64,000 nt of DNA. Origin: Bradyrhizobium yuanmingense (GTDB taxonomy: Bacteria > Pseudomonadota > Alphaproteobacteria > Rhizobiales > Xanthobacteraceae). The position numbers and the translations under genes are program-made. Positions 23,926 to 32,767 of the stretch are shown one piece after another (position 1 is the first letter of the stretch; each line of letters starts with the position of its first letter). Location: NCBI RefSeq assembly GCF_029167105.1, contig NZ_JARFML010000033.1, positions 26,092-90,091 of the forward strand, in the 5' to 3' direction. The notes under the pieces are model-generated. The model saw only the letters and a program-made list of their open reading frames with translations, was not told where the DNA came from and did not search any database.

Positions 23926-25293
23926 ATGGCTCACGAAACCGCAACGCTCGCCGCTTATGTCTTCAATCTGAAATACCAGGATATTCCGGCCGAGGTGCTG
24001 GAGCGCGCCAAAGTGCTGACGTTGGACTTCCTCGGCAGCGCCATCCGGGCGCGGCGCGAGGCGGAATCGACCCCGTCGATGCTGAAGATGCTGGAAGCGC
24101 TGGCGCTCGACGCCAGGGGCGAATCCACCGTGTTCGGCGATGCCAAGACCTGGACGCCGGCGGTGGCGGCGCTGCTCAACGGCGCGCTCGGCCACTCTCT
24201 CGATTTCGACGACACCCACGCCGATTCCTCGCTGCATCCGAGCGCACCGGTGGTGCCGGCCGCCTTCGCCGTCGGCGAGATGGTCGGCGCCTCCGGGCGC
24301 GACGTGCTGACGGCGATCGTTGCTGGCTATGAGGTCTGCTGCCGGCTCGGCAACGCGCTCGACCCGACCTCGCATTACGCACGCGGCTTCCACCCCACAG
24401 CGACGGCCGGCACCTACGGCGCTGCCGCCGCGGCCGGCAAGCTGTTCGGCCTCAGCGAGAAGCAGTTGATCGCCGCGTTCGGTGTCTCCGGCAGCCAGGC
24501 CGCGGGCTCGCTGCAATTTCTGGTCAACGGCGCCTGGAACAAGCGTTACCAAGTCGGCGCCGCCGCGATGAACGGCGTGATCGCCGCGACGCTGGCGCGC
24601 AACGATTTCATCGGCGCGACCGAGTCGGTCGAGGGCAAGCACGGCCTGCTCGCCGGCTACACCGACGATGCGCATCCCGACAAGGCGGTGGCCGAGCTCG
24701 GCAAGACCTATGAAACGATGAAGATCGGCGTGAAGCCCTATCCGAGCTGCCGCTACACCCATGCCGCGATCGACGCGCTGATCGCGATGCGGCGCGAGCA
24801 CAATCTGACGCCGGAGCAGGTCAAGCGCGTCGAGATCGGCCTGCACCGCAACGGCATCACGCTGACCGGCGACGCCGCGACCAAGCGGCACCCGCGCTCG
24901 ATCGTCGGCGGCCAGTTCTCGATGTTCTTCACCGGCGCGCTCGCACTCGACCAGGGTTCATTCGGCTGGGACGATTACAACCGGCTCGGCGATGCCGCCA
25001 TCGACGCGCTCGCCGACAAGTTCGACGTGGTGCAGGACGACCGGCTCGAGATCGGCCGCACCCATCCGTTTGGCGCGCGCGTGAGCATCACCACGGACGA
25101 CGGCGTGCACGAGCGGCTCTACGCCGATCCGTCCGGAGAGCCGACCTCGTTTCCGGATACGCAGGCGATGCAGCAGAAGTTTTTGACGCTGGCCCGCCCC
25201 GTGCTGAACGCGCGCGCGGAGAAGTTCGCGGATGCGATCATGACGCTGGAGCGCTTCGACCGCGTGGCGCAGGCGACGGAATTGGGGAGGTAG
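23926..25293 (+). CDS. MmgE/PrpD family protein
   Basis: 455 residues, family length. Typical features: LTLDFLGSAIRARREAES near residue 30; NGALGHSLDFDDTHADSSLHPSAPVVPAA near 85-115 (the conserved DFDD...HP segment of the active-site cleft); then GYEVCCRLGNAL and GFHPTATAGTYGAAAAAGKL. Members include 2-methylcitrate dehydratase and cis-aconitate decarboxylase. No prpB or prpC lies nearby, so the substrate is open. A strong GAGGAA ribosome site precedes the ATG. Cytosolic. Confidence 0.9.
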   Translation: MAHETATLAAYVFNLKYQDIPAEVLERAKVLTLDFLGSAIRARREAESTPSMLKMLEALALDARGESTVFGDAKTWTPAVAALLNGALGHSLDFDDTHADSSLHPSAPVVPAAFAVGEMVGASGRDVLTAIVAGYEVCCRLGNALDPTSHYARGFHPTATAGTYGAAAAAGKLFGLSEKQLIAAFGVSGSQAAGSLQFLVNGAWNKRYQVGAAAMNGVIAATLARNDFIGATESVEGKHGLLAGYTDDAHPDKAVAELGKTYETMKIGVKPYPSCRYTHAAIDALIAMRREHNLTPEQVKRVEIGLHRNGITLTGDAATKRHPRSIVGGQFSMFFTGALALDQGSFGWDDYNRLGDAAIDALADKFDVVQDDRLEIGRTHPFGARVSITTDDGVHERLYADPSGEPTSFPDTQAMQQKFLTLARPVLNARAEKFADAIMTLERFDRVAQATELGR

Positions 25294-25302
25294 GAGCATC
25301 TT

Positions 25303-25449
25303 CGCCTCTCCCCGCTTGCGGGGCGAGGCCGGAATCCAAGCGCAGCTTGGATTCCGGGTGAGGGATAGTCTCCGCGAATCCAACTCTCACCTCCCTTGCG
25401 GAGACTCCCCCTCACCCCGACCCTCTCCCCGCAAGCGGGGAAAGGGAGA
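25303..25449. repeat. palindromic repeat, family D copy 3
   Basis: CGCCTCTCCCCGCTTGCGGGGCGAGGC, then GGAATCCAAGCGCAGCTTGGATTCC, then AGTCTCCGC ... GCGGAGACT, and a last arm CCTCTCCCCGCAAGCGGGG. Its right part overlaps the last codons of the serine hydrolase gene that ends at 25387. Confidence 0.8.
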
Positions 25450-26856
25450 AGAGGCGGCGCGCGTTGCCGCCACCACATCGCGCACGAGGTCGAACACGCC
25501 GTCCGCTTGCGGCGGTGCGTTTGGGGAACGTCCGAGCCGCACGATCACCAGCTGCTCCGACGGGATCACGATGGTGTACTGCCCCATCGTGCCCTTGGCG
25601 AAGAAGGCATCGCGCGGCCAGCCGTGCTCCACGCGAAAGTTTGCGCCAAAGCTGTCGCCCCGGTTGGTCCAGAAACCGGCACCGATGCCGACCCAGGCAT
25701 TCGGCGAGGCCGTCGCCGAATAGGTGACCCACCCTTCCGGCAGGATGCGCTTGCGGCCGGCAACACCGTCATCGAGATAGAGCTGGCCGAAGCGCGCCCA
25801 GTCGCGGGCGGAGGCGAGCATCTCGCTCGACCCTTCGATCGTGCCGGCGCCGTCGAGCTGGAGCACCACATTCCGCATGCCGAGCGGGGCGAACAATTCG
25901 CGGCGCGCAAAGCGTAGCGCGTCTTCCGGTGTGCCGCCGGCCGCATCGCGGATCAGATGCGAGAGAATGAGGGTGTTGCCGTCGTGATAATTCCATGCGG
26001 TGCCGGGCGCGGTTGCGAGCGGCATGCTCTCGGCATAGGCGGCCATGTCCTTCTCGACGAATTTCATCCGGTTGACCGGCTCGAAGGCGGAGCCGAGCGA
26101 GGCCTGCAACGAGCTGCCGAGCGCAAGGCCCGCGGTGTGACGCAGCAACTGATCGACATTGATGGCATGGCGCGGATCGTCGGGATCTTTCCAGGCGGCG
26201 ACCGGTGCGGGGCCGTCGAGCTTCAGCTTGCCCTGGCGCACCAGCACGCCGATCAGCGCCGAGACCACCGACTTGGTCATGGAGAAGCCGAGCAGCGGCG
26301 TCTCGGGTCCAATGCCGTCGGCGTAGCGTTCGGCGACGACGCGGCCGGCCTTCATCACGACGATGGCGCGGGTGTGGCGGTGAGGCGGCTGAGCGGGCTC
26401 GGCGAAGGCCCGGTCGAGCGCGGCGCCGAGTGAGGGGCTCTGCGGCGGCACGATCGCGGGGCCGGCGATCGCGGGCAGCAAAGTGGGCCGTTTGTCGTCA
26501 GGCGGCGGCTCGATCGGGACGATGCCGGCGCCGTGCTCGAGCGTGCAGCCGAGGCCTTCGCGATAGACGGCATGGCTGCGGCCGATGCCGAACAGCGTCA
26601 CCGTGACATCCTTGCGGACGCGGTCGACCCTGTACTCCATCGCCCAGTCGATCAGGCTCGCTCCTGGCATGGCATCCGTGGTCTCGGCGAAGTTGCGCCT
26701 GGGATCGAGGCCGGAGACGAACGTCTCGGCGCACAGGATGTCGGCGACGAAGCCGGTCGCGACCTTCGGCACGTCGCGAGCCCGGGCCGCGCCGAGCGCG
26801 AGGCCGGCTGTGGCGATGGCGGAGGCGACGAGGAGGATCTTGCGGCGGCGGGTCAC
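25387..26856 (-). CDS. serine hydrolase of the beta-lactamase (class C) fold
   Basis: 489 residues from the GTG at 26856, with GGAGAA six bases upstream. An N-terminal signal or anchor follows (MTRRRKILLVASAIATAGLALGAARA). The acylation motif is SMTK (SxxK) in LLGFSMTKSVVSALIGVL. The second-site Tyr is probably in WNYHDGN, as in 6-aminohexanoate-dimer hydrolases and EstB-like esterases rather than true AmpC. LRHTAGLALGSS and LFAPLGMRNVVLQ are family blocks. The last about 20 residues (PFPRLRGEGRGEGESP) are encoded by the palindromic repeat at 25303-25449, so the native C-terminus seems to have been replaced. Periplasmic; substrate unknown. Confidence 0.87.
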   Translation of the reverse strand: MTRRRKILLVASAIATAGLALGAARARDVPKVATGFVADILCAETFVSGLDPRRNFAETTDAMPGASLIDWAMEYRVDRVRKDVTVTLFGIGRSHAVYREGLGCTLEHGAGIVPIEPPPDDKRPTLLPAIAGPAIVPPQSPSLGAALDRAFAEPAQPPHRHTRAIVVMKAGRVVAERYADGIGPETPLLGFSMTKSVVSALIGVLVRQGKLKLDGPAPVAAWKDPDDPRHAINVDQLLRHTAGLALGSSLQASLGSAFEPVNRMKFVEKDMAAYAESMPLATAPGTAWNYHDGNTLILSHLIRDAAGGTPEDALRFARRELFAPLGMRNVVLQLDGAGTIEGSSEMLASARDWARFGQLYLDDGVAGRKRILPEGWVTYSATASPNAWVGIGAGFWTNRGDSFGANFRVEHGWPRDAFFAKGTMGQYTIVIPSEQLVIVRLGRSPNAPPQADGVFDLVRDVVAATRAASSPFPRLRGEGRGEGESPQGR

Positions 26857-26998
26857 GGGCGTTCTCCGGCTGGGGCGTATGCCGGGAGGAAGCGGGATGC
26901 GGGCGGGGGATGCTTGCCGGATTTGGAAAATGGGTTGGTTGAAATCGAACCGACCTCGCCGATTCCAAAATTTCGATGTGATCAGAACGGCTTGGAAA

Positions 26999-28054
26999 TC
27001 ACGCCGCACTCGTCTTCAGCCGCCGGTACTCGGTCGGCGTCACGCCTGTCACCGCCTTGAAGGCGCGGTTGAATGGGCCAAGCGACTGGAAGCCAGCGTC
27101 CATGGCGATGGTGATGACGGGGACCTCGGCTTGGGCGGGATCGGCGAGCGCGGCCTTGGCTTCCTCGATACGGTGGTTGTTCAGGAATACATTGAAATTG
27201 CGATAGCCGAGCCGCTGGTTGATCAGCCGGCGCAGCCTGTATTCGGGAATCTTCAGCCGGCCCGCCAGCACACCGATGGTGACATTCTCCTGGCGATAGA
27301 TCCGCTCGTCCGCCATCAGGCGCATCAGGGCATCGATGAGTTTCCGGTCGTAGTCCTCGGCCAAAGGCTGGATCGGCGCGATCGCGAGTGCGGGCTCTGG
27401 CGCAATCGGAAACAGATCGGCGCCATCGACGCGCAACATCGCGTAGGCGATCGCGACAACGATGCAGGCGAGCACGCCTGTATTGATGGTGTCGGCGACA
27501 TCGCTCGCGCTGAAGGCAACGAGGATCTGGAGCAGCGCATTCAACCCGCCATAGAGCGCGGCGGCGCATACGATGAAGATGCGAAGGCGGCGGCGACGCT
27601 CGACCAGATCGGCGGACCACGATCCGATCGTCTGCGCCACCGCGAGCGCGATGAAGCCGAGCACGATGAGATTCACTGCCGTCACGGAGAACCGCGCGTT
27701 GCCGCCGGGCGCGATCCAGAGACATCCGACGAAGCTGAAGGCGGTCACCGTCGCCCAGATCAAACCATGCCACCAGCGCAACCGGAATTCGTCGTCGAAC
27801 AGCGCGCACGTGAACAGCCAGAATACGACGATGTTTCCGGTCGACAGCGCAATCAGCGGCGCGTGCCAGACCGGAACGGGCGACGACGCGCCGATGGAAT
27901 AGCTCGCGGCATGCGCCGCCGAGCCGAGCGCGAAGGCCGCGCCGAGCCGGGCGGTGAGTCCATTGCGAAAATCGGAGGCGAGCGAGGCCGCGAGCACAAG
28001 CAGCAGCGCGACGCTGGCAGCGCGGAAGGCAAGCTCAGTTGCGGCAAGGGTCAT
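26999..28054 (-). CDS. membrane-bound AraC-type transcriptional regulator
   Basis: 351 residues. The first about 215 hold seven hydrophobic segments (for example AASVALLLVLAASLASDF, TGNIVVFWLFTCALF and AINTGVLACIVVAIAYAML). The C-terminal about 100 form an AraC/XylS double helix-turn-helix: VTIGVLAGRLKIPEYRLRRLINQRLGYRNFNVFLNNHRIEEAKAAL, then ITIAMDAGFQSLGPFNRAFKAVTGVTPTEYR. Similar 7TM-AraC proteins sense membrane or extracellular cues. It lies upstream of the serine hydrolase gene on the same strand with a 142-base gap, so regulation of that gene is plausible. Confidence 0.9.
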   Translation of the reverse strand: MTLAATELAFRAASVALLLVLAASLASDFRNGLTARLGAAFALGSAAHAASYSIGASSPVPVWHAPLIALSTGNIVVFWLFTCALFDDEFRLRWWHGLIWATVTAFSFVGCLWIAPGGNARFSVTAVNLIVLGFIALAVAQTIGSWSADLVERRRRLRIFIVCAAALYGGLNALLQILVAFSASDVADTINTGVLACIVVAIAYAMLRVDGADLFPIAPEPALAIAPIQPLAEDYDRKLIDALMRLMADERIYRQENVTIGVLAGRLKIPEYRLRRLINQRLGYRNFNVFLNNHRIEEAKAALADPAQAEVPVITIAMDAGFQSLGPFNRAFKAVTGVTPTEYRRLKTSAA

Positions 28055-28159
28055 CGGCTGGGTCGAACGGTCGCAGTTGAAGGCAGCCGAACATCGTTCG
28101 TCAGGCTCGCTTTTTCAAGGTCCATCCGCATGGAACGCTTAGCGGCGGCATCCACCGCT

Positions 28160-28261
28160 GTCATCGCCCGGCTTGACCGGGCGATCCAGTACTCCGAGGC
28201 GGTTGTGATTGAATCGTGAGGCCACGGCGTACTGGATGCCCCGGTCAAGCCGGGGCATGAC
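28160..28261. repeat. GTCAT...ATCCA palindrome doublet, family F (no gene inside)
   Basis: The left unit 28160-28192 (stem ATCGCCCGG / CCGGGCGAT, loop CTTGA) and the right unit 28229-28261 (inverted; stem ATGCCCCGG / CCGGGGCAT, same loop) differ only by two compensating base pairs. Spacer 36 bases. Same architecture as the palindromes that bracket the GIY-YIG gene. Confidence 0.85.
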
Positions 28262-28348
28262 AGCGGAGTGTGTGGCCCGCGCTTTGTCGCGACGCTGATG
28301 TGAAAGTCTGCTAGCGTCGCGCCCAACAAAGCCAAAAGGAGTCCACTC

Positions 28349-29266
28349 ATGAGCTGGCAGCCCTCGAACGATCCCGTGCTCGGCGATCCCATGTCCTGCG
28401 ATGCGCTCGATCTCGTCATCGTGCCGCGCACGCGCGATCTCGGTGACGGGTTCGCGGTGCGGCGGGCGTTGCCGCACGGCAAGCGGCAGATGGTCGGGCC
28501 TTTCATCTTCTTCGATCATTTCGGCCCGGTACAGTTCGTCTCCGGCAAGGGCATGGACGTGCGGCCGCATCCGCATATCGGGCTCGCCACCGTCACCTAT
28601 CTGTTCGACGGCGCCATCATGCATCGCGACAGCGAGGGTAACGTCCAGGAGATCGCGCCAGGGGCGATGAACCTGATGACGGCCGGGCGCGGCATCGCGC
28701 ATTCCGAGCGCACGCCGGATGCGCAGCGCGCCTCGGGCCAGAAGATGCTCGGCCTGCAGAGCTGGATCGCGCTGCCGGCGGGCTCCGAAGAGATCGCGCC
28801 GTCGTTCCAGCATTATGCGGCAGGCGATTTGCCGATGATTTCCGAGCGCGACTTCACCGCGCGGGTGATCGCGGGCTCCGCCTTCGGCATCACCTCGCCG
28901 GTCTCGATGGTCTCGCCCTGGTTCTACACCGAGGTCACGGCGGTGGCAGGCGCGAGCGTGCCGCTGGATCCGGACCATGAGGAGCGCGCAATCTATGTCG
29001 TCGACGGCGAGGTCGAGATCGCGAACGAGCGCTACGAAGGGCCGCGCCTGCTGATCTTCCGGCCCGGCGACCGCATCACCGTGAAAGCGCTGAAGGCGAC
29101 GCGGATGATGTTTCTCGGCGGCGATGCACTGGAGGGCCCGCGCCACATTTGGTGGAATTTCGTCTCCTCCAGCAAGGAGCGGATCGAGCAGGCCAAGCAG
29201 GACTGGAAAACCGGCCGCTTCGCGGCAGTTCCCCAGGAACACGAGTTCATTCCGCTGCCGGAATAG
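28349..29266 (+). CDS. pirin family protein
   Basis: 305 residues. Two cupin domains: the N-terminal one shows GPFIFFDHFGP, DVRPHPHIGLATVTYLFDG, HRDSEGN and MTAGRGIAHSERTP, which include the metal-ligand His and Glu residues of pirin. The C-terminal cupin has EERAIYVVDGEVEI. Bacterial pirins act as quercetin dioxygenase-like enzymes or bind metabolic enzymes; the role here is unknown. AAGGAG lies 8 bases before the ATG. purC follows 63 bases later in the same direction. Confidence 0.92.
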   Translation: MSWQPSNDPVLGDPMSCDALDLVIVPRTRDLGDGFAVRRALPHGKRQMVGPFIFFDHFGPVQFVSGKGMDVRPHPHIGLATVTYLFDGAIMHRDSEGNVQEIAPGAMNLMTAGRGIAHSERTPDAQRASGQKMLGLQSWIALPAGSEEIAPSFQHYAAGDLPMISERDFTARVIAGSAFGITSPVSMVSPWFYTEVTAVAGASVPLDPDHEERAIYVVDGEVEIANERYEGPRLLIFRPGDRITVKALKATRMMFLGGDALEGPRHIWWNFVSSSKERIEQAKQDWKTGRFAAVPQEHEFIPLPE

Positions 29267-29329
29267 GCTAATCCGGTGTCCGGCCGCGCGATCAGACGCG
29301 GCCAGATGTCCTGTGCGAAGGCCTTGCCG

Positions 29330-30244
29330 ATGACCACCATGCTCTCCAGCGACCTGCCGCTTGCCAAGATCGGACGTGGCAAGGTGCGCGATATCTACGC
29401 CGTCGACGACGACCGCCTGCTGCTCGTCACCACCGACCGCATCAGCGCCTTCGACGTGGTGATGGGCGAGACCATCCCGATGAAGGGCGCGGTGCTGACG
29501 CAGATCAGCGCGTGGTGGTTCAACGAGCTCGAAGGCGTGGTGCCGCATCACATGATCAGCGCGGATACCGACGAGATCATTGCGGCCGTGCCGGCGTTGC
29601 AACCGCATCGCGCGGAGATCCTTTGCCGCGCCATGCTGTGCAAGCGCACCACCGTGTTTCCGATCGAATGCGTGATCCGGGGCTATCTCTCAGGCTCCGC
29701 CTGGAAGGAATATGCGGCCAGTGGCACGCTGGCGGGCGAGAAGCTGAAGCCGGGCCTCGTCGAGAGCGAGAAGCTGGAGCCCGCGATCTTCAGCCCCGCG
29801 ACCAAGGCCGAGAGCGGCCATGACGAGAACATCACCATCGCGAGGATGCGCGCCGTGGTCGGCGACGAGGTCGCTTACACGCTGGAGAGCATGACGCGGG
29901 CGATCTACACGCTCGGCGAGGAGCTCGCCCGCGAACAGGGCATTATCATCGCCGACACCAAGTTCGAGTTCGGCCGCGACAAGGACGGCCGCATCATCCT
30001 GATCGACGAGGTGATGACGCCGGATTCGTCTCGCTTCTGGGCAGTGGACGCCTACAAGCCGGGCCAGCCGCAGGCGAGCTTCGACAAGCAGCCGCTGCGC
30101 GACTATCTCGACGTCGAACGCCGCGCCGGCCGCTGGAACGGCGACGCGCCGCCGCCGCCGCTGCCAGCCAGCGTGGTGGATGCGACCAGCAAGCGATACC
30201 TGGAAGCGTATCGGCGCGTGACGGGGACGGAGCTGAAGATTTAG
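29330..30244 (+). CDS. purC: phosphoribosylaminoimidazole-succinocarboxamide synthase
   Basis: 304 residues from the ATG at 29330 (MTTMLSSDLPLAKIGRGKVRDIYAV); the frame extends 18 codons upstream but the conserved start is here. GKVRDIY and TTDRISAFDVVM are the ATP-binding blocks; VFPIECVIRGYLSGSAWKEY, ADTKFEFG and LIDEVMTPDSSRFW are the purC signatures. It is the longer (about 300-residue) class found in many alphaproteobacteria and yeast rather than the 237-residue E. coli class. It joins CAIR and aspartate to SAICAR in purine synthesis. Confidence 0.96.
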   Translation: MTTMLSSDLPLAKIGRGKVRDIYAVDDDRLLLVTTDRISAFDVVMGETIPMKGAVLTQISAWWFNELEGVVPHHMISADTDEIIAAVPALQPHRAEILCRAMLCKRTTVFPIECVIRGYLSGSAWKEYAASGTLAGEKLKPGLVESEKLEPAIFSPATKAESGHDENITIARMRAVVGDEVAYTLESMTRAIYTLGEELAREQGIIIADTKFEFGRDKDGRIILIDEVMTPDSSRFWAVDAYKPGQPQASFDKQPLRDYLDVERRAGRWNGDAPPPPLPASVVDATSKRYLEAYRRVTGTELKI

Positions 30245-30265
30245 GGTCCCTTGCCTCCGCGCTTC

Positions 30266-30382
30266 GTCATTGCGAGGAGCTCTTGCGACGAAGCAATCCA
30301 GGCTGCCGCCGCGGAGGGATTCTGGATTGCTTCCGCCTTCCCCGAAAGGCTTCGGCGGACATGTCGCTGCGCTCGCAATGAC
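30266..30382. repeat. palindromic repeat with GTCATT...AATCCA borders, family E copy 1
   Basis: The left half GTCATTGCGAGGAG ... GAAGCAATCCAG is mirrored by CTGGATTGCTTC ... GCTCGCAATGAC on the right. It lies between the convergent purC and gabD-type genes. Copies are at 35764-35841 and 53228-53311. Confidence 0.85.
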
Positions 30383-30449
30383 GTGGAGAGGCCGGTCGGC
30401 CTCTCCAGCATTCCTGCCTGGCTCACATTTGCGACGACAACGGCGGCTC

Positions 30450-31943
30450 TCACACCCCCGCCATCATCACGTATTTGATCTCGACATATTCTTCCATGCC
30501 GTGACGCGAGCCTTCGCGGCCCAGGCCGCTTTCCTTGACGCCGCCGAAGGGCGCGACCTCGGTGGTGATGAGGCCGGTGTTGACGCCGACCATGCCCGAT
30601 TCCAGCGCTTCGGCGACACGCCAGACCCGGCCGATATCGCGGGAATAGAAATACGAGGCAAGACCGAATGGCGAGGCGTTGCACATCGCAATCACGTCGG
30701 CCTCGTCCTTGAAGCGGATCACCGGCGCGAGTGGACCGAAGGTCTCCTCCTGCGACACCAGCGAGTCGGGCTTGACGTCGGCCAGCACCGTCGGCTCGAA
30801 GAAGGAGCGGCCGAGCTCGCTGCGCTTGCCGCCGGTGACGACCTTGGCGCCGCGCTTGACGGCATCGGCAATGTGGCGCTCGACCTTGTCGACCGCCTTC
30901 ATGTTGATCAGCGGGCCCTGCGTGACGCCGCTCTCGGTACCGTCGCCGATCTTCATCGCCGCGACCTTCTTCGAGAGCTTTTGCACGAACTCGTCGTAGA
31001 TTTTGTCCTGGGCGTAGATGCGGTTGGCGCAGACGCAGGTCTGGCCCATGTTGCGATACTTCGAGACGATGGCACCTTCGACCGCCGCATCGATGTCGGC
31101 GTCGTCGAACACGATGAAGGGCGCGTTGCCGCCGAGCTCGAGGCCGAGCCGCTTCACGCCGACGGAAGCCTGCTGATAGAGGATCTTGCCGACCGCGGTC
31201 GAGCCGGTGAAGCCGACGAAGCGCACCGCTGGATGCTCGCACAGCACCTTGCCGATCGGCGGTGCGTCACCCGTGATGATGTTGAGCACGCCCTTGGGGA
31301 TGCCGGCCCGCTCGGCGAGCACGGCCAGCGCCAGCGCCGACAGCGGCGTCTCGTTGGCGGGCTTGAGCACCACCGCGCAGCCGGCCGCCAGCGCCGGCGA
31401 CACTTTGCGCGTGATCATCGAGTTCGGGAAATTCCACGGCGTGATCGCCCCGCAGACGCCGATCGGCTGCTTGATGGCGAGCAGGCGCGCATCGGCGCGC
31501 TGGGTCGGAATGGTCTCGCCATAGACGCGCCTCGCTTCCTCGGCGAAGAACTCGATATAGGCGGCGCCGATATCGACCTCGCCGAGCGCCTCGGTGAGCG
31601 GCTTGCCCTGCTCGGAGGTGAGGATCAGCGCGAGGTCCTCGCGGTTCGCGGTGATCAGCTCGAACCATTTGCGCAGGATATTGGAGCGCTGTTTTGCGGT
31701 GTGCTTGGCCCAGCCCGGGAAGGCGCGCTCGGCGGCTTCGACGGCCTTGGTGGTCTCGTCCGCACCAAGCTGTGGGACTTTCGCCAGCTCAACGCCCGTG
31801 GCGGGATTGTTGACGGCAAAGACCGGCGTGCCGACCCAGGCGCCGTCGATGTAGCAGGCATCCTTCAAGAGCGACGGGTCCTTCAACCGGTCGCGCAGAG
31901 TGGCGGTGGCTTGCGGGGCGCGTGCGGCGGCGGTCGGTGTCAT
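30450..31943 (-). CDS. gabD: NAD(P)-dependent succinate-semialdehyde dehydrogenase
   Basis: 497 residues from the ATG at 31943. Aldehyde dehydrogenase family with PWNFPNSMITRKVSPALAAGC, GFTGSTAVGK (cofactor loop), LELGGNAPFIVF (catalytic Glu) and GQTCVCANRIY (catalytic Cys, with the second Cys used for redox control in GabD). PFGGVKESGLGREGS matches GabD closely, hence the substrate call. It oxidises succinate semialdehyde to succinate at the end of the GABA pathway. No gabT is adjacent. Cytosolic. Confidence 0.9.
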   Translation of the reverse strand: MTPTAAARAPQATATLRDRLKDPSLLKDACYIDGAWVGTPVFAVNNPATGVELAKVPQLGADETTKAVEAAERAFPGWAKHTAKQRSNILRKWFELITANREDLALILTSEQGKPLTEALGEVDIGAAYIEFFAEEARRVYGETIPTQRADARLLAIKQPIGVCGAITPWNFPNSMITRKVSPALAAGCAVVLKPANETPLSALALAVLAERAGIPKGVLNIITGDAPPIGKVLCEHPAVRFVGFTGSTAVGKILYQQASVGVKRLGLELGGNAPFIVFDDADIDAAVEGAIVSKYRNMGQTCVCANRIYAQDKIYDEFVQKLSKKVAAMKIGDGTESGVTQGPLINMKAVDKVERHIADAVKRGAKVVTGGKRSELGRSFFEPTVLADVKPDSLVSQEETFGPLAPVIRFKDEADVIAMCNASPFGLASYFYSRDIGRVWRVAEALESGMVGVNTGLITTEVAPFGGVKESGLGREGSRHGMEEYVEIKYVMMAGV

Positions 31944-32099
31944 GGCGTTTCTCCCTGGGCGATCGGATCGGCCCGGAATATAGGTGCAAGCGATGCGCAA
32001 TGCACCGCCCGGCAACGCACATCTGCTGGGAGTAGGCCGGGAGCCTCAGGTCGCTCGCCTCTCCAAAGGGAGAGGTTGGCCTCGCGATCGAGGAAACGG

Positions 32100-32420
32100 T
32101 CAGGCCGCGCCGCTCATATAGGTCTCGCGGCGTCCGATCATGCGTTCGGCCGCGGCCTTGGCGTCCGCCTTCGTGGAGGTCGCGCAGGTCCGGTATTCGA
32201 GATCGGGAACGTGGGAGGTGTCGCGACGGCCGAACCACGACTTCGAGCCGACCGGCAGCAGCGCCAGCGCCTGCGCCAGATTGTCGACGGCGCCGAAGGA
32301 ATAGAGCGCGCCGGTGCCGGCGATGCGCACCTCGTAAATGCCGGGCGAAATCGGCGCCTCCAGGTTCTCGCCCCGTCCGGGACGGGGATAGCGCTTCCAT
32401 TCGCTCCAGGTCGAAATCAT
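32100..32420 (-). CDS. small GIY-YIG-like protein (degenerate motif)
   Basis: 106 residues from the ATG at 32420 (GGGGGA seven bases upstream). ISPGIYEVRIAGTGALYSFG resembles a GIY-YIG opening, with GIY kept at 27-29 and YIG altered to YSFG. LEYRTCATSTKADAKAAAERMI near the end matches the last helix of that fold, with the Glu in LEYR. The catalytic Arg is not obvious, so nuclease activity is doubtful. Similar proteins are annotated as hypothetical in Bradyrhizobium. A small hairpin (CCTCTCCAAAGGGAGAGG) lies downstream at 32058-32075, before gabD. Confidence 0.65.
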   Translation of the reverse strand: MISTWSEWKRYPRPGRGENLEAPISPGIYEVRIAGTGALYSFGAVDNLAQALALLPVGSKSWFGRRDTSHVPDLEYRTCATSTKADAKAAAERMIGRRETYMSGAA

Positions 32421-32767
32421 CTGAGGTCCCCCTCGCCGCCCATCCACGGCCGGCAACATTTGCATCAATCTCGATCGGTCCATGAACCGGACCGGGTGCT
32501 GAACGCGGCAGCTCACGAAATGTTTCAAGCGTCCGGAAACACACGAACCATATCGCCTCGAGCCCATCCAGGGTGAGGACGAAGTCCGGCAATCCACCGC
32601 AGATTGTGAGCAAGGCAGCGGTTCAGTCCCGTTGTCGTCGTGCCTGGGACCAGAGCCGTCAAGTCACGACATCGCGACCGGCGCAGAGGCATGGATGCGC
32701 TTGCCGCGCCCGGCATGCCGGAGGACAATCGATCACTTCCAACAATAATCAAACCCGAGGAAACGCC
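32421..32767. other. 347-base gap, no gene seen
   Basis: It separates the divergent GIY-YIG-like gene and serine hydrolase gene, so promoters of both must lie here. No repeat family member and no clear -35/-10 pair was found. Confidence 0.4.
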
